Shown: positions 1 to 7,426 of the stretch, piece after piece
How the letters are laid out: the number at the start of each line of letters is the position of its first letter
How positions within the stretch are numbered: the stretch's first letter is position 1
From: JANPBY01 sp963851405
GTDB lineage: Bacteria > Actinomycetota > Actinomycetes > DATJPE01
DNA length: 64,000 nt
Reading direction: 5' to 3'
Assembly (NCBI GenBank): GCA_963851405.1
Contig: CAWKPB010000003.1
Coordinates: 1-64,000, forward strand
Position numbers and translations under genes: made by a program
Notes under the pieces: model-generated
The model's database searches: none
Told to the model about the DNA's origin: nothing
Seen by the model: only the letters and a program-made list of their open reading frames with translations

Positions 1-862
1 GACACCATCGATGTGCTGGCCGATCGCTCGCGCGCCGCTATCCACCTGGACCCCCAAGGTCGCGAGTTGCTGATGTCCTGCGGCGCGGCTCTGTTCAACC
101 TCACCCTGGCTCTTCGGGCGAGCGGTCGAGCCGTCGACGTATCGGTTCTCCCAGACGCGCAACGTCCAGACCTGGTCGCTCGGGTTCGGCTGCTGGATGA
201 GGCGGTTGCGGGGGCTGACGACCTGCGGTTGCACGCGGCGATCCCCTTGCGCCGTACCAGCCGCAACCCCTTCGACGGCCGGCCGGTTCCGGAGGTCGTG
301 ATCAAGGCCTTCCAGGCTGCTGCGGATGGAAGGAGCGAGACTGGACCTGCCGCCCAATTCGCACCGCTCCGCGCTCGCTGGTCTCGTCCACGATGCTGAT
401 CGGGCCCAGCGGGACCGGCCGGAGGTCGTTGAGGACGTTCGCGCCTGGACCGGGGTCAGCCGCGAGGACCACTCGGGGATTCCGGTGGAAAACCTCGGTC
501 CTCGCCCCAGCGAGCGCACCGCCTTGGTCCGCGACTTCGCTATGAACACCAGCGTGCCGGACCGCCCCACTGTTGACTTCGATACCGATGCCCTGTTGAT
601 GGTCCTCCTGACCGCCCTAGATACGCCCGCTGATCGAGTGCTGGCCGGGCAGGGCCTCGAACGCGTTCTCCTCGAGGCCGCGTCACGCGGCGTTTCGGTG
701 TCCCTGTTGACCCAGGTCACCGAGGTCCCTGAATTGCGTCAGTGGTTGCGCGATCCAGGGACGGCTTGGGGTTTCCCACAGGCCCTGCTTCGCTTCGGCT
801 ACGGCCCGATGCCACCGGCCACGCCGCGTCGTGGGGTCGAGGAAGTCATGCTCGTCGACTGA
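1..862 (+). pseudogene. Acg-family nitroreductase-like protein, 5' end outside the window, frameshifted
   Basis: The reading frame is open from base 1 and encodes a segment typical of the mycobacterial Acg family of FMN-binding nitroreductase-like proteins (HLDPQGRELLMSCGAALFNL near the start, then LPDAQRPDLVARVRL). Homology continues in the +1 frame from about base 326 (EGARLDLP..., then ALAGLVHDADRAQRD) to the stop at 862, with the family-typical C-terminus RFGYGPMPPATPRR. A single net +1 shift at about 320-326 therefore breaks one gene. The family is related to nitroreductases, and some members belong to dormancy regulons; the substrate is unknown. It could be a true pseudogene or a consensus error, since the next genes carry similar one-base lesions. 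Confidence 0.72.
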
Positions 863-910
863 CCGGAGACCACTGCGCGGCGGTCTCGCCTGGGAGGAGA
901 CGGCCCGCGT

Positions 911-1727
911 GTGCGACGGTTGGGTCGTGGGTCGCTCGGCGGGATCACCGCAAGGTGCTGCGGGTCAGCGCCGGCCGGGCCAAGCCAGGCCCCGACCAGG
1001 TCGCGGTCGAGGAGCCCTTGACGCTCCGGATTGCTTCGGTGACGGTCGCGACGACGATGCGGACACCGGGTCACGACCTTGACCTAGCGCTCGGCTGGCT
1101 GGTGGCCGAAGGAGTCGTTCGACGCCCGCAGGACGTGGTCGATGCCTACTCCTGCGATCCGGACACGGTGGAGGTCCGCCTCGCGAACGGGGTCCGACCG
1201 CCCGCTGCACGCCTCGGTGCGACGACGAGTGCCTGCGGTATCTGCGGCGCGGACAGCATCGCCGAGGTTCTGGCCCGCCGAGGCCCAGCGTCCGACCCGG
1301 ATCGACCCACGATCGGACCGGAGGTGCTGTCCGGGCTGCCGACCGCCCTGCGCGCCGGCCAGTCAGCCTTCGAGCGCTCGGGTGGATTGCACGCAGCCGG
1401 CCTGTTCAACCCGGCCGGTGAGGCGTTGTGCATTCGTGAGGACGTGGGCCGGCACAACGCCGTCGACAAGGTGATCGGCTGGGCCCTGCAAGCGCCGGCC
1501 TGCGCATCCGCCTCTGACTATCTGCTCCAGGTCAGCGGGCGGGCCTCGTTCAGCTGACGCAGAAGGCCGCGATGGCGGGAGTCCCCATCCTTTCCGCGGT
1601 ATCGGCTCCGTCCACGCTGGCCGTAGACTTGGCCCGCGAGGCCGGGATGACCCTGGTGGCCTTCGTGCGGGGTGACTCGATGAACGTGTACTCAGGTTCG
1701 AGTCGCCTGGTCCTGAGAGAGTCCTGA
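911..1727 (+). pseudogene. fdhD: FdhD, formate dehydrogenase accessory sulfurtransferase, two apparent frameshifts
   Basis: FdhD transfers sulfur from IscS to the molybdenum cofactor of formate dehydrogenases. The central frame carries VAVEEPLTLRI, ATTMRTPGHDLDLALGWLVAEG and the cysteine motif SACGICG, then LHAAGLFNPAGEALCIREDVGRHNAVDKVIGWAL, all diagnostic. The N-terminus (GTG 911, behind GGAGGAG at about 892-899, reading VRRLGRGSLGGIT) lies in a different frame, with one base missing near 951. After SGRASF at 1551 the frame stops prematurely. Restoring one base gives ELTQKAAMAGVPILSAVSAPSTLAVDLAREAGMTLVAFVRGDSMNVYSG, the expected C-terminus, ending at 1727. Both lesions are one-base deletions. 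No formate dehydrogenase gene is visible nearby, but Moco genes lie at 8.4-10.6 kb. Confidence 0.85.
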
Positions 1728-1731
1728 GAAT

Positions 1732-1772
1732 CGCCCCACGGGGCGTTGGTTCCCCACCGGCCGAGCGGCCGG
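1732..1772 (+). terminator. Tandem GC hairpins after fdhD
   Basis: Two inverted repeats follow the fdhD stop: CGCCC-CACG-GGGCG at 1732-1745, followed by TTGGTT, and CCGGCC-GAGC-GGCCGG at 1757-1772. Both are perfect stems with 4-nt loops. They sit between co-directional fdhD and rbpA and look like rho-independent terminators of the U-poor kind found in actinobacteria. Inference from structure only. Confidence 0.4.
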
Positions 1773-1863
1773 GACGGGAACGTGGCGGACCTCACACGAG
1801 CTTGGGCGAACGAATTCGCTGATCCGCGCGTCCACCTAGAGCACGGGGAATCGATCTGGAGGT

Positions 1864-2268
1864 TTGTTCACGACGGCAGCGCTGCGTGGGTACGGGATGT
1901 CCGTCCGGAGTTTCGAGACCGACGAGAACGTCGTCGGCGTCGATGCCCGCCCGGAGCAGTACCACTGCCCGGCTGGTCACGTGCTGACCTTGAATTTCGC
2001 GGCCGAGGCCGACGAGATCCCGCCGGTCTGGGACTGCCCGAAGTGCGGACGAACGGCCCATCGGGATGAGACGGCCGCGCGCCGCGCGTCGGCCACCGAC
2101 GGTGATCTCAGCGTGCCGACTCCGTCCCCACGCACCATGGTCGCGAGCAAGACCCATTGGGACATGCTGATGGAGCGCCGCACCATGGTCGACCTTGAGG
2201 CGCTTCTCACCGAGCGGCTGGAGGCCACGTCCGCTCCCTGTAACTGCCTGGTGAGAACTGAGCCGTGA
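1864..2268 (+). CDS. rbpA: RNA polymerase-binding protein RbpA
   Basis: RbpA is an actinobacterial general transcription factor that binds group 1/2 sigma factors and stabilises the open complex. The protein shows the N-terminal tail with the LRG motif (ALRGYG), a zinc-binding core (CPAGH at about residues 34-38 and CPKCG at about 58-62), and the C-terminal sigma-interaction helix THWDMLMERRTMVDLEALLTERLE, nearly identical to the family signature. It is slightly longer than usual (134 versus about 110-125 residues). The start is uncertain. TTG 1864 keeps the conserved LRG tail but lies only 1 nt after GGAGG (1858-1862); ATG 1897 would remove the tail. The family is firmly assigned. Confidence 0.93.
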   Translation: MFTTAALRGYGMSVRSFETDENVVGVDARPEQYHCPAGHVLTLNFAAEADEIPPVWDCPKCGRTAHRDETAARRASATDGDLSVPTPSPRTMVASKTHWDMLMERRTMVDLEALLTERLEATSAPCNCLVRTEP

Positions 2269-2295
2269 AGTTTCGAGGCATGAGACGCTGACCGG

Positions 2296-2457
2296 ATGAC
2301 TGGCTCTCAGCAGGACCCGGTGCTCCCCGAGACGACCAGCGACGAGGCAGCCTCCGGTTGGGGCGACGCGCTCGCCCGCCGCGCAGAGGCCGGTGAGTCA
2401 GACCCCGAGGATCTCGAGCGATTCCTACGCGACGTCCCGCCGCACCACGGCGATTGA
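2296..2457 (+). CDS. Small acidic protein of 53 residues, function unknown
   Basis: An ATG 28 bases after the rbpA stop opens a 53-residue frame (MTGSQQDPVLPETTSDEAAS...). It is rich in Asp and Glu, has a GWGDALARR centre, and ends RFLRDVPPHHGD. The ending resembles short acidic actinobacterial proteins that finish in a PPHHG/PPHW-like motif. No signal peptide or membrane segment is present. Codon use is GC3-rich, like its neighbours. No function is proposed; being short, it could be a false ORF, but the conserved-looking tail argues for a real gene. Confidence 0.55.
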   Translation: MTGSQQDPVLPETTSDEAASGWGDALARRAEAGESDPEDLERFLRDVPPHHGD

Positions 2458-2468
2458 CGTCGGCGCAG

Positions 2469-2853
2469 TCAGGCGCCTGAGCCGAGACGGTCCCGGATCT
2501 CCTTCAGTACGTCGAGCTCGGACTCAACGGCCGCGTCTTCGCTCGCCTCGTGTCGGTCGCGGTGGGCCTGGTAGGTGTTCATCGGCAGCACGAAGACGAA
2601 GTAGACCACCGCGGCCGTGATCAGGAACGTAATGGTCGCGTTGACGATCAGGCTCAGGTCGATGACGTTTCCTGGGCTCAGCTCGATGGTCCCGCCGCTC
2701 ACGCCGCCGCCCAGCAATTCCTTCACGACGGGCTGAATGAGTCCGTCGGTCAACGCACCCACCACAGTCACGAACGCGGCGCCGATGACGAATGCCACGG
2801 CGAGATCGAGCACGTTCCCCCGGGAGAATGAACTCCCGAAATCCCTTGATCAT
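2469..2853 (-). pseudogene. mscL: MscL, large-conductance mechanosensitive channel, one-base frameshift near the N-terminus
   Basis: MscL opens under membrane tension to release solutes on hypo-osmotic shock. The main frame encodes LDLAVAFVIGAAF (TM1) to VNATITFLITAAVVYFVFVLPMN (TM2) and the C-terminal helix bundle ending LKEIRDRLGSGA. The conserved start MIKGFREFIL lies in another frame from ATG 2853. One extra base in the C5 run at 2817-2821 (a G run on the coding strand) separates it from the expected RGNVLDLA. With the base removed, the protein is a standard MscL of about 127 residues. The homopolymer location makes a sequencing slip as likely as a real mutation. Confidence 0.88.
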
Positions 2854-2900
2854 GCTGCGCTCCTCAATGTTGGTGGCCTGTGTACGGGGTCAGTCAAGCG

Positions 2901-3596
2901 CTAGTCGACCAGGACCAACGACAGGGGGCCGAGCACCGCCGCCTGAGCGAGGGCCAGGGACTCTGATCGGGAGACGGCGAGGAGCACCAGCCCAGTCGGT
3001 GCGTCGGCGCTGGACGAGAAGACCGTTGCTGTTGATGCGGCCGGGACGGTGACAACCAGGGCGGCGGATGCCACGACGTAGGCGCGGGCGCTCGCGCTCC
3101 CGCCGCTGATGGGATCGCTGTTCCCGGCTTGGGCCGCAATGACGTCCACCCGATCGCCCGGTCGCACGAGCCCGGTGACGGCCTCGTCCGACACGCGCAC
3201 GGGGCTGGCGACCTGTCCGCTGAGCGCCAGGCTCGCCGTGAGTCCGGGGCCGACGAGTCGTGCTGAGGTGAGTGGCTCCCCCGCGGCCACGGCCGCGGTC
3301 ACGGAGCGCCCAAGAACATCGGCGACCGTCCGCACGGCATCTCGCGGCACCAAGTCCGCCGGCCACCAAGCCACGCTCACATCAGGCTCGGCGATCGTGC
3401 CCCCGGGCGGCAGGTCGGTGATCGCGATGACCACGGGAGTGGTGCGGGCTGGCTCTGGGGCCAAGGCCTGCAGGCCGAAGGCGACGGCGCCGGCCATGGC
3501 CAAGGCTGCGAACCAGCGTCGCTTGCCGCGCAGCCAACGGATCCAGGTGCGGCGCCGCGCGGATCGGCTGCGGCCCGGGGCCTTGGTCAGCGTCAC
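2901..3596 (-). CDS. SAF-domain membrane-anchored protein (CpaB/RcpC-like)
   Basis: The start is GTG 3596, overlapping the end of the upstream MTA phosphorylase gene. The 231-residue protein has an Arg/Lys-rich cytoplasmic N-terminus, one membrane segment (WFAALAMAGAVAFGLQAL, about 30-47), and then a SAF domain (VVIAITDLPPGGTIAEPDVSVAWWPADLVPRDAV...). The core GEPLTSARLV and VRPGDRVDVIAA are typical of CpaB/RcpC proteins of Flp/tad pilus systems. No other tad genes are visible, so the partner is unknown; related single-gene SAF proteins are common in actinobacteria. The two-base overlap suggests translational coupling to the phosphorylase. Confidence 0.75.
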   Translation of the reverse strand: MTLTKAPGRSRSARRRTWIRWLRGKRRWFAALAMAGAVAFGLQALAPEPARTTPVVIAITDLPPGGTIAEPDVSVAWWPADLVPRDAVRTVADVLGRSVTAAVAAGEPLTSARLVGPGLTASLALSGQVASPVRVSDEAVTGLVRPGDRVDVIAAQAGNSDPISGGSASARAYVVASAALVVTVPAASTATVFSSSADAPTGLVLLAVSRSESLALAQAAVLGPLSLVLVD

Positions 3597-3597
3597 C

Positions 3598-4419
3598 TCA
3601 CGGGAGCTGGAGCGAAACGTCGAGCCCGTCCAGCGCAGTCGTACAAGGGCAGTGGCGAGCGTCCGAGGCGGGAAGCCGGGGGATCGCGTCGAGCAGCACG
3701 GTGCGGAGCCGCGCGATGGTTGCGGAGAACACGGCCAGCACCTCGGCATGAGTGACGCCGTGGCCCTCTTCCACGCCGGCGTCGAGGTCGGTGACCACAG
3801 CGATGGAGGTGTAGCAGAGCTCCAGCTCTCGGGCCAAGGTGGCTTCGGGTTGACCGGTCATGCCCACCACCGACCAGCCCATGTCGGTGTGCCAGCGCGA
3901 TTCTGCCCGGGTCGAGAAGCGCGGCCCCTCCACCACCACGAGCGTGCCGCCGTCGGTGGGCGACCATTGAGCGGCTCGGCCGCTGGCCAGCACGGCCGCT
4001 CGCCCCACCGGGCAATACGGATCGGCCATCGCGACGTGCACTGCGCCCTCGTCGAAGAAGGTCGGGGTCCGGCCGAAGGTGCGGTCCACGAACTGGTCCG
4101 GGATCACGAGCGTGCCCGGGCCCAGGTGCGGCTGCAGGCCTCCGACAGCGCAAGGTCCGAGCACCTGACGCACTCCCAGCGACCGAAGCGCCCAGAGGTT
4201 GGCTCGGTAGGGCACCCGGTGCGGGGGATAGCGATGATCGCGGCCGTGCCGGGCGACGAAGGCGACCGTGCGTCCCGCGACGGAGCCAACCACCAGGGGA
4301 TCCGAGGGCGGCCCAAAGGGTGTGTCGACGACGACTTCCTCTGCGTCGTCGAGGAAGGAATAGAAGCCGGAACCGCCGATGACGCCGATCTCGGCGCGGG
4401 TCGCTGGAGGGGGAGTCAT
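3598..4419 (-). CDS. mtnP: S-methyl-5'-thioadenosine phosphorylase
   Basis: It cleaves methylthioadenosine with phosphate to adenine and methylthioribose-1-phosphate (methionine and polyamine salvage). Family motifs are in order: IGVIGGSGFY near residue 11, ARHGRDHRYPPHRVPYRAN near 56-74 (phosphate and substrate loop), FGRTPTFFDE, VEGPRFSTRAES and MGWSVVGMTGQPEA. The length (273) is typical. The tail beyond about residue 250 (CPCTTALDGLDVSLQLP) is also usual. A leaderless-type -10 box (TAGCCT) lies 6 nt before the ATG. Inosine- or guanosine-type purine nucleoside phosphorylases are homologues, but the motifs favour MTAP. Confidence 0.9.
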   Translation of the reverse strand: MTPPPATRAEIGVIGGSGFYSFLDDAEEVVVDTPFGPPSDPLVVGSVAGRTVAFVARHGRDHRYPPHRVPYRANLWALRSLGVRQVLGPCAVGGLQPHLGPGTLVIPDQFVDRTFGRTPTFFDEGAVHVAMADPYCPVGRAAVLASGRAAQWSPTDGGTLVVVEGPRFSTRAESRWHTDMGWSVVGMTGQPEATLARELELCYTSIAVVTDLDAGVEEGHGVTHAEVLAVFSATIARLRTVLLDAIPRLPASDARHCPCTTALDGLDVSLQLP

Positions 4420-4425
4420 GCGGGG

Positions 4426-4431
4426 AGGCTA
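4426..4431 (-). promoter_or_regulatory. Leaderless-type -10 box of mtnP
   Basis: TAGCCT on the minus strand, 6 nt before the ATG at 4419. With this spacing transcription would begin at or next to the start codon. No Shine-Dalgarno sequence is present. Confidence 0.5.
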
Positions 4432-4481
4432 GCCCGGTTCAGACCTCGTCGAGCCGTCATCCACAGGGGGAGGGCGACAAC

Positions 4482-4892
4482 TCAGGCGGCGCTAGAACTG
4501 CCGGACGTCCCGCCGGAACCGCCGGTGTCCGACCCGGACTTCTTGGCGGGAGCGGAAGCCTTGGCGGCCTCTGGCTTGGCGCTGCTTTCCTTCGACGGGG
4601 CTGGCGCGCCCTGGTCACTGGCTTTGTCGCTGCCCTTGTCGTTCGTGGCTTTCTCGCTGCCGCCCTTGTCGCTGCCCCCCTTGTCCTTCGCGGAGGCCGC
4701 CCCGGACTCGGCGTCCTTGCGGGAGTCGGTGCGATAGAAGCCCGACCCCTTGAAGACCACGCCCACGGCCGAGAAGACCTTGCGTAGGCGGCCCCCGCAC
4801 GTCGGGCACTCGGTCAGGGCGTCGTCGGTGAAGGCCTGGACGGCCTCCATGGGGGCGTCGCAATCCGTGCAGACGTATTGGTAGGTCGGCAC
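4482..4892 (-). CDS. FmdB-type zinc-ribbon protein with disordered tail, Ruc-like redox chaperone
   Basis: GTG 4892 follows GGAG with good spacing and gives the canonical start VPTYQYVCTDC. The 136-residue protein has a zinc ribbon (CTDC about 8-11, CPTC about 32-35), a conserved KVFSAVGVVFKGSGFYRTD segment, then about 75 residues of low-complexity Ser/Gly/Lys/Asp/Ala sequence. This is the architecture of M. tuberculosis Rv0991c (Ruc), a redox-regulated chaperone with an unstructured C-terminus. The neighbouring genes (5-FCL, galU, moeA) are those near Rv0991c. A perfect CIRCE element upstream (4942-4970) predicts HrcA heat-shock control. Chaperone activity is inferred by orthology. Confidence 0.85.
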   Translation of the reverse strand: MPTYQYVCTDCDAPMEAVQAFTDDALTECPTCGGRLRKVFSAVGVVFKGSGFYRTDSRKDAESGAASAKDKGGSDKGGSEKATNDKGSDKASDQGAPAPSKESSAKPEAAKASAPAKKSGSDTGGSGGTSGSSSAA

Positions 4893-4941
4893 GACATCTC
4901 CAGAACGGATCGGCAGGGCGGGTTGGCGCAGGCGCAGGTGA

Positions 4942-4970
4942 CTTGGCACTCTCGCGGGAGGAGTGCCAAG
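4942..4970. promoter_or_regulatory. CIRCE element (HrcA operator)
   Basis: A perfect 10-base inverted repeat, CTTGGCACTC - 9 nt - GAGTGCCAAG. It matches the CIRCE consensus (TTAGCACTC-N9-GAGTGCTAA) in length, spacing and sequence except for one symmetric A-to-G change. It lies 50 bp upstream of the Ruc-like gene on the minus strand, the usual place for HrcA repression. The divergent nuclease gene starts 114 bp away on the other side. Confidence 0.88.
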
Positions 4971-5083
4971 AGTACCTGACCACGCAGGGCCACGTGGTGT
5001 CCGAGCCACGGGTTACGGTCATGGTCCGCGCTACCCGCACGACCCGCACTCCGGCTGGCCGGCCCCGATGACTCCGGAGACCG

Positions 5084-5887
5084 ATGACCCGCAGACCGGC
5101 CGGGCGATTCCTCGTGACCTGGATCGCGGTGGCGTGGGCCGCGGTCTTGATCGGTGCCTGTACGTCGCCGGGCGACAGCCCGCCCAGCGAACGCCCCTCC
5201 CTGGCGCCTACGGCTTCTTCGGCGAACCCAGGCTCCACGCCGGACCCGACTGCGGCGCGGCGTCTCGTGCGCGCGAAGCCGGGCAGCGCGCTCGCTGGCC
5301 TGAGCGACCTGCCCGTGCGCGGCCGCGGCCCACTCACCGGGTACGAGCGCGAAGCATTCGGCCCGGCCTGGACCGACACCGACCGCAATGGGTGCGATAC
5401 GCGCAATGACATCTTGCGACGTGACCTTCAGTCCTTGGTCTTCAAGGCGGGCAGCGATCGCTGCGCCGTCCAGGCGGGTCGCCTCGACGACCCGTACACC
5501 GCACGGCCGATCGACTTCGTCTACGGGGGCGCATCCGAGGTCGACATCGACCATGTGGTGGCCCTGGCCAACGCCTGGGTGAGCGGCGCGGCCGGCTGGC
5601 CCTACGCCAAACAGGTCGGGTTCGCGAACGACCCGCTCGTCCTACTCGCGGTCGATGCCTTCGCCAATCGTCAAAAAGGCGACGGTGACGCAGCGACCTG
5701 GCTTCCCTCGAACCGCTCCTATCGCTGCACCTACGCCGCGCGACAGGTGAGCATCAAGGCCAAGTACGCCCTCTCGATCACTCCCGCCGAGCGAGCCGCC
5801 ATGGAGCGGATCCTGCGGAAATGCCCCGATCAGCCGCTCCTGACCGGTGGCAGCCCAACGGTGTCCAGCGTCTTGCCGCCGCGCTAG
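5084..5887 (+). CDS. Secreted lipoprotein HNH-family nuclease (DUF1524/GmrSD-C-like)
   Basis: An N-terminal signal with a lipobox (AAVLIGAC at about residues 19-26) is followed by a Ser/Pro/Thr-rich linker to about residue 65, so the protein should be anchored outside the membrane. The C-terminal domain has the DUF1524 histidine motif DIDHVVALANAWVSG and then NDPLVLLAVDAFANRQKGD with WLPSNRSYRC, the HNH/beta-beta-alpha metal nuclease pattern. Cys pairs (NGCDTRND, DRCAVQ, YRCTYA, RKCPDQ) suggest disulfides in an exported enzyme. Likely an extracellular nuclease for nutrient acquisition or DNA turnover. It is divergent from the Ruc-like gene. Confidence 0.85.
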   Translation: MTRRPAGRFLVTWIAVAWAAVLIGACTSPGDSPPSERPSLAPTASSANPGSTPDPTAARRLVRAKPGSALAGLSDLPVRGRGPLTGYEREAFGPAWTDTDRNGCDTRNDILRRDLQSLVFKAGSDRCAVQAGRLDDPYTARPIDFVYGGASEVDIDHVVALANAWVSGAAGWPYAKQVGFANDPLVLLAVDAFANRQKGDGDAATWLPSNRSYRCTYAARQVSIKAKYALSITPAERAAMERILRKCPDQPLLTGGSPTVSSVLPPR

Positions 5888-5953
5888 GGCGCGCCCCCTG
5901 ACCTCTGGAGCGACCTGCCGTGCGCACGGGCCACCGAGCGACTCGTCCGTCCC

Positions 5954-5959
5954 TAGGCT
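5954..5959 (+). promoter_or_regulatory. Leaderless-type -10 box of crcB1
   Basis: TAGGCT ending 7 nt before GTG 5967, with no Shine-Dalgarno. Same hexamer and spacing as galU. Confidence 0.5.
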
Positions 5960-5966
5960 CTGGTGC

Positions 5967-6383
5967 GTGCCCGCACCCTCGTTCCCTACCCTGCTCAGCG
6001 CTTGCGCCGTCGGCGGGACGCTCGGCTCGTTGGGGCGCTGGGCCGTTGATGAGGCCGCCGCTGGCGGCGCTGGAGGTTCGCTGGCGTCAACCACGGCGGT
6101 CAACGTCGTCGGCTGCCTGATCTTGGGCTTGCTCCTCGGGTCACCCATGGGCCAAGACCCGATGCGCCGAGCATTCCTGGGTGCCGGAGTGCTCGGGGGC
6201 TTCACGACATTCTCGACGTACGCGGTCCAGGTACGGGCGACCGCTGCTGGCGGTCAGGACGCCAAGGCGCTCGGCTATGCAGCGGTCACGGTCGTCGGCT
6301 GCCTGCTGGCCGCTCACGTCGGACGCCGCTTCGCGGAGCACCGGGACACCCTGACGCCGGCGGACGAACAGGGCGACGCATGA
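5967..6383 (+). CDS. crcB: Fluoride ion channel CrcB/Fluc, first subunit
   Basis: A small four-helix membrane protein (138 residues from GTG 5967) that exports fluoride. Family motifs are GGTLGSLGRW (TM1), TTAVNVVGCLILGLLLG (TM2, with the conserved Asn) and GVLGGFTTFSTYAVQ (TM3 break, with the Phe-box phenylalanines), then a fourth helix. Its stop overlaps the next crcB start (ATGA), as in actinobacterial Fluc pairs that work as heterodimers. I looked for a crcB fluoride riboswitch upstream and saw none. Confidence 0.9.
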   Translation: MPAPSFPTLLSACAVGGTLGSLGRWAVDEAAAGGAGGSLASTTAVNVVGCLILGLLLGSPMGQDPMRRAFLGAGVLGGFTTFSTYAVQVRATAAGGQDAKALGYAAVTVVGCLLAAHVGRRFAEHRDTLTPADEQGDA

Positions 6384-6739
6384 CGGCCGTGCTGGCCGTC
6401 GCCCTCGGCGGGGCCCTCGGCGCAGCACTTAGATTCGGACTGGCGCATGCGTTGACGCACGGCCAGCGGCCCTCCGACTGGTTGCCGGTAGGAACGCTCG
6501 TGGCCAACACCGTGGCCTGCTTCATCCTCGGCTGGGCCGCCGCATCGATCAGTGGGGCTGCCCTGCTGGCTGTGGGAACGGGGCTGTGCGGCGGGCTGTC
6601 GACGTGGTCGACGCTAGCCACCGAGACCGATCGCCTCGCGGCTACGGGCGCCTGGCGGCGATCGGCCGGCTACCTCGTGCTGACCCTGGGCTTAGGGGCG
6701 GTTGCAGTCGTCCTGGGAGCGGCGGCGGCCGGCGGCTAG
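6380..6739 (+). CDS. crcB: Fluoride ion channel CrcB/Fluc, second subunit
   Basis: 119 residues with ALGGALGAALRFGLA (TM1), GTLVANTVACFILGWAA (TM2, Asn in place) and GTGLCGGLSTWSTLATE (TM3), then a last helix. The TM3 motif is GLSTWST instead of GFTTFST; this sort of divergence between partners is normal in heterodimeric Fluc pairs. The 4-base ATGA overlap with the first gene implies a matched expression ratio. The stop converges on and overlaps the 5-FCL gene by 4 bases. Confidence 0.88.
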   Translation: MTAVLAVALGGALGAALRFGLAHALTHGQRPSDWLPVGTLVANTVACFILGWAAASISGAALLAVGTGLCGGLSTWSTLATETDRLAATGAWRRSAGYLVLTLGLGAVAVVLGAAAAGG

Positions 6740-7326
6740 GACAGGCGGATGATCGGGGCGTCCGCCGGAGTAATCCAGCCGGTCGCCCTCCGGTCGTGAG
6801 GTTCGGCCGGGACGCCGCCCCTGCTGAGGACCTCGTGGTCATAGACGAGAACCAGGATGGGCGTCGACGCCGAGACTCGGGCAAGCGCCCGGTCGTAGCA
6901 CCCTGCGCCCTGACCGAGGCGGACCCCGTCACCGTCGACAGCCAGACCGGGGACAAGGACGACGTCGGCTGCGGTGATCGCATCCACCCCCAACCGAGGG
7001 CCGCGCGGGGCGGGCGGCCCGAGCAAGGGGTAGCTGAGATCCGCGTCTCCGGTGTCCCAGGCCCAGTCCAGATCGTTGTCCTCCAGTCGCACCGGCAACA
7101 GGATTCGTACTCCTCGCTCCAGCAGCTGCGCGCGCAACGACGAAGTGCCCGGCTCGGCTCCGTAGGAGACGTACAACGTGACCGTCCGGGCCGCCGTGAC
7201 GTCGGGCCGATCCAGAACCGCGCGGGTCAACGCCTCAGCCGCCGCCTGCACGCTTGCGGGGTCCATGGCGCGTCGACGCCTGCGCAACAGCGACCGGAGA
7301 GCGGCCTTGTTCTCGTCGAGCGCCAT
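6736..7326 (-). CDS. 5-formyltetrahydrofolate cyclo-ligase
   Basis: An ATP-dependent enzyme converting 5-formyl-THF to 5,10-methenyl-THF. The N-terminus (KAALRSLLRRRRRAMDP) has the conserved Arg/Lys-rich substrate-binding helix. Downstream are TVTLYVSYGAEPGTSSL, LLPVRL and the C-terminal nucleotide-binding signature VDGDGVRLGQGAGCYDRAL, with Gly-rich LGQGAGCYDR near residue 137-146. The length of 196 is usual. It is divergent from galU (100 bp apart), as in mycobacteria. Confidence 0.92.
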   Translation of the reverse strand: MALDENKAALRSLLRRRRRAMDPASVQAAAEALTRAVLDRPDVTAARTVTLYVSYGAEPGTSSLRAQLLERGVRILLPVRLEDNDLDWAWDTGDADLSYPLLGPPAPRGPRLGVDAITAADVVLVPGLAVDGDGVRLGQGAGCYDRALARVSASTPILVLVYDHEVLSRGGVPAEPHDRRATGWITPADAPIIRLS

Positions 7327-7413
7327 ACCCCCATGGTGCCCTCTCGATCGCTACATGCACTCGGCCGAACGGGGCACACCGTCGCGCTGCGCAGGGCGTC
7401 GTCGACCGAGCGT

Positions 7414-7419
7414 TAGGCT
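7414..7419 (+). promoter_or_regulatory. Leaderless-type -10 box of galU
   Basis: TAGGCT ending 7 nt before ATG 7427. No Shine-Dalgarno lies between them. Confidence 0.55.
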
Positions 7420-7426
7420 CCCGGCC

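Noticed and set aside
3109..4737. A 542-codon plus-strand frame
   Set aside because: It is the antisense shadow of mtnP, the SAF-domain gene and the Ruc-like gene, with GC-rich codon bias producing long open frames. Its translation has no domain.
5888..5966. Fluoride riboswitch before crcB1
   Set aside because: The consensus blocks of the crcB motif are absent and the gap is about 80 nt with a promoter box just before the start, leaving no room for a leader.
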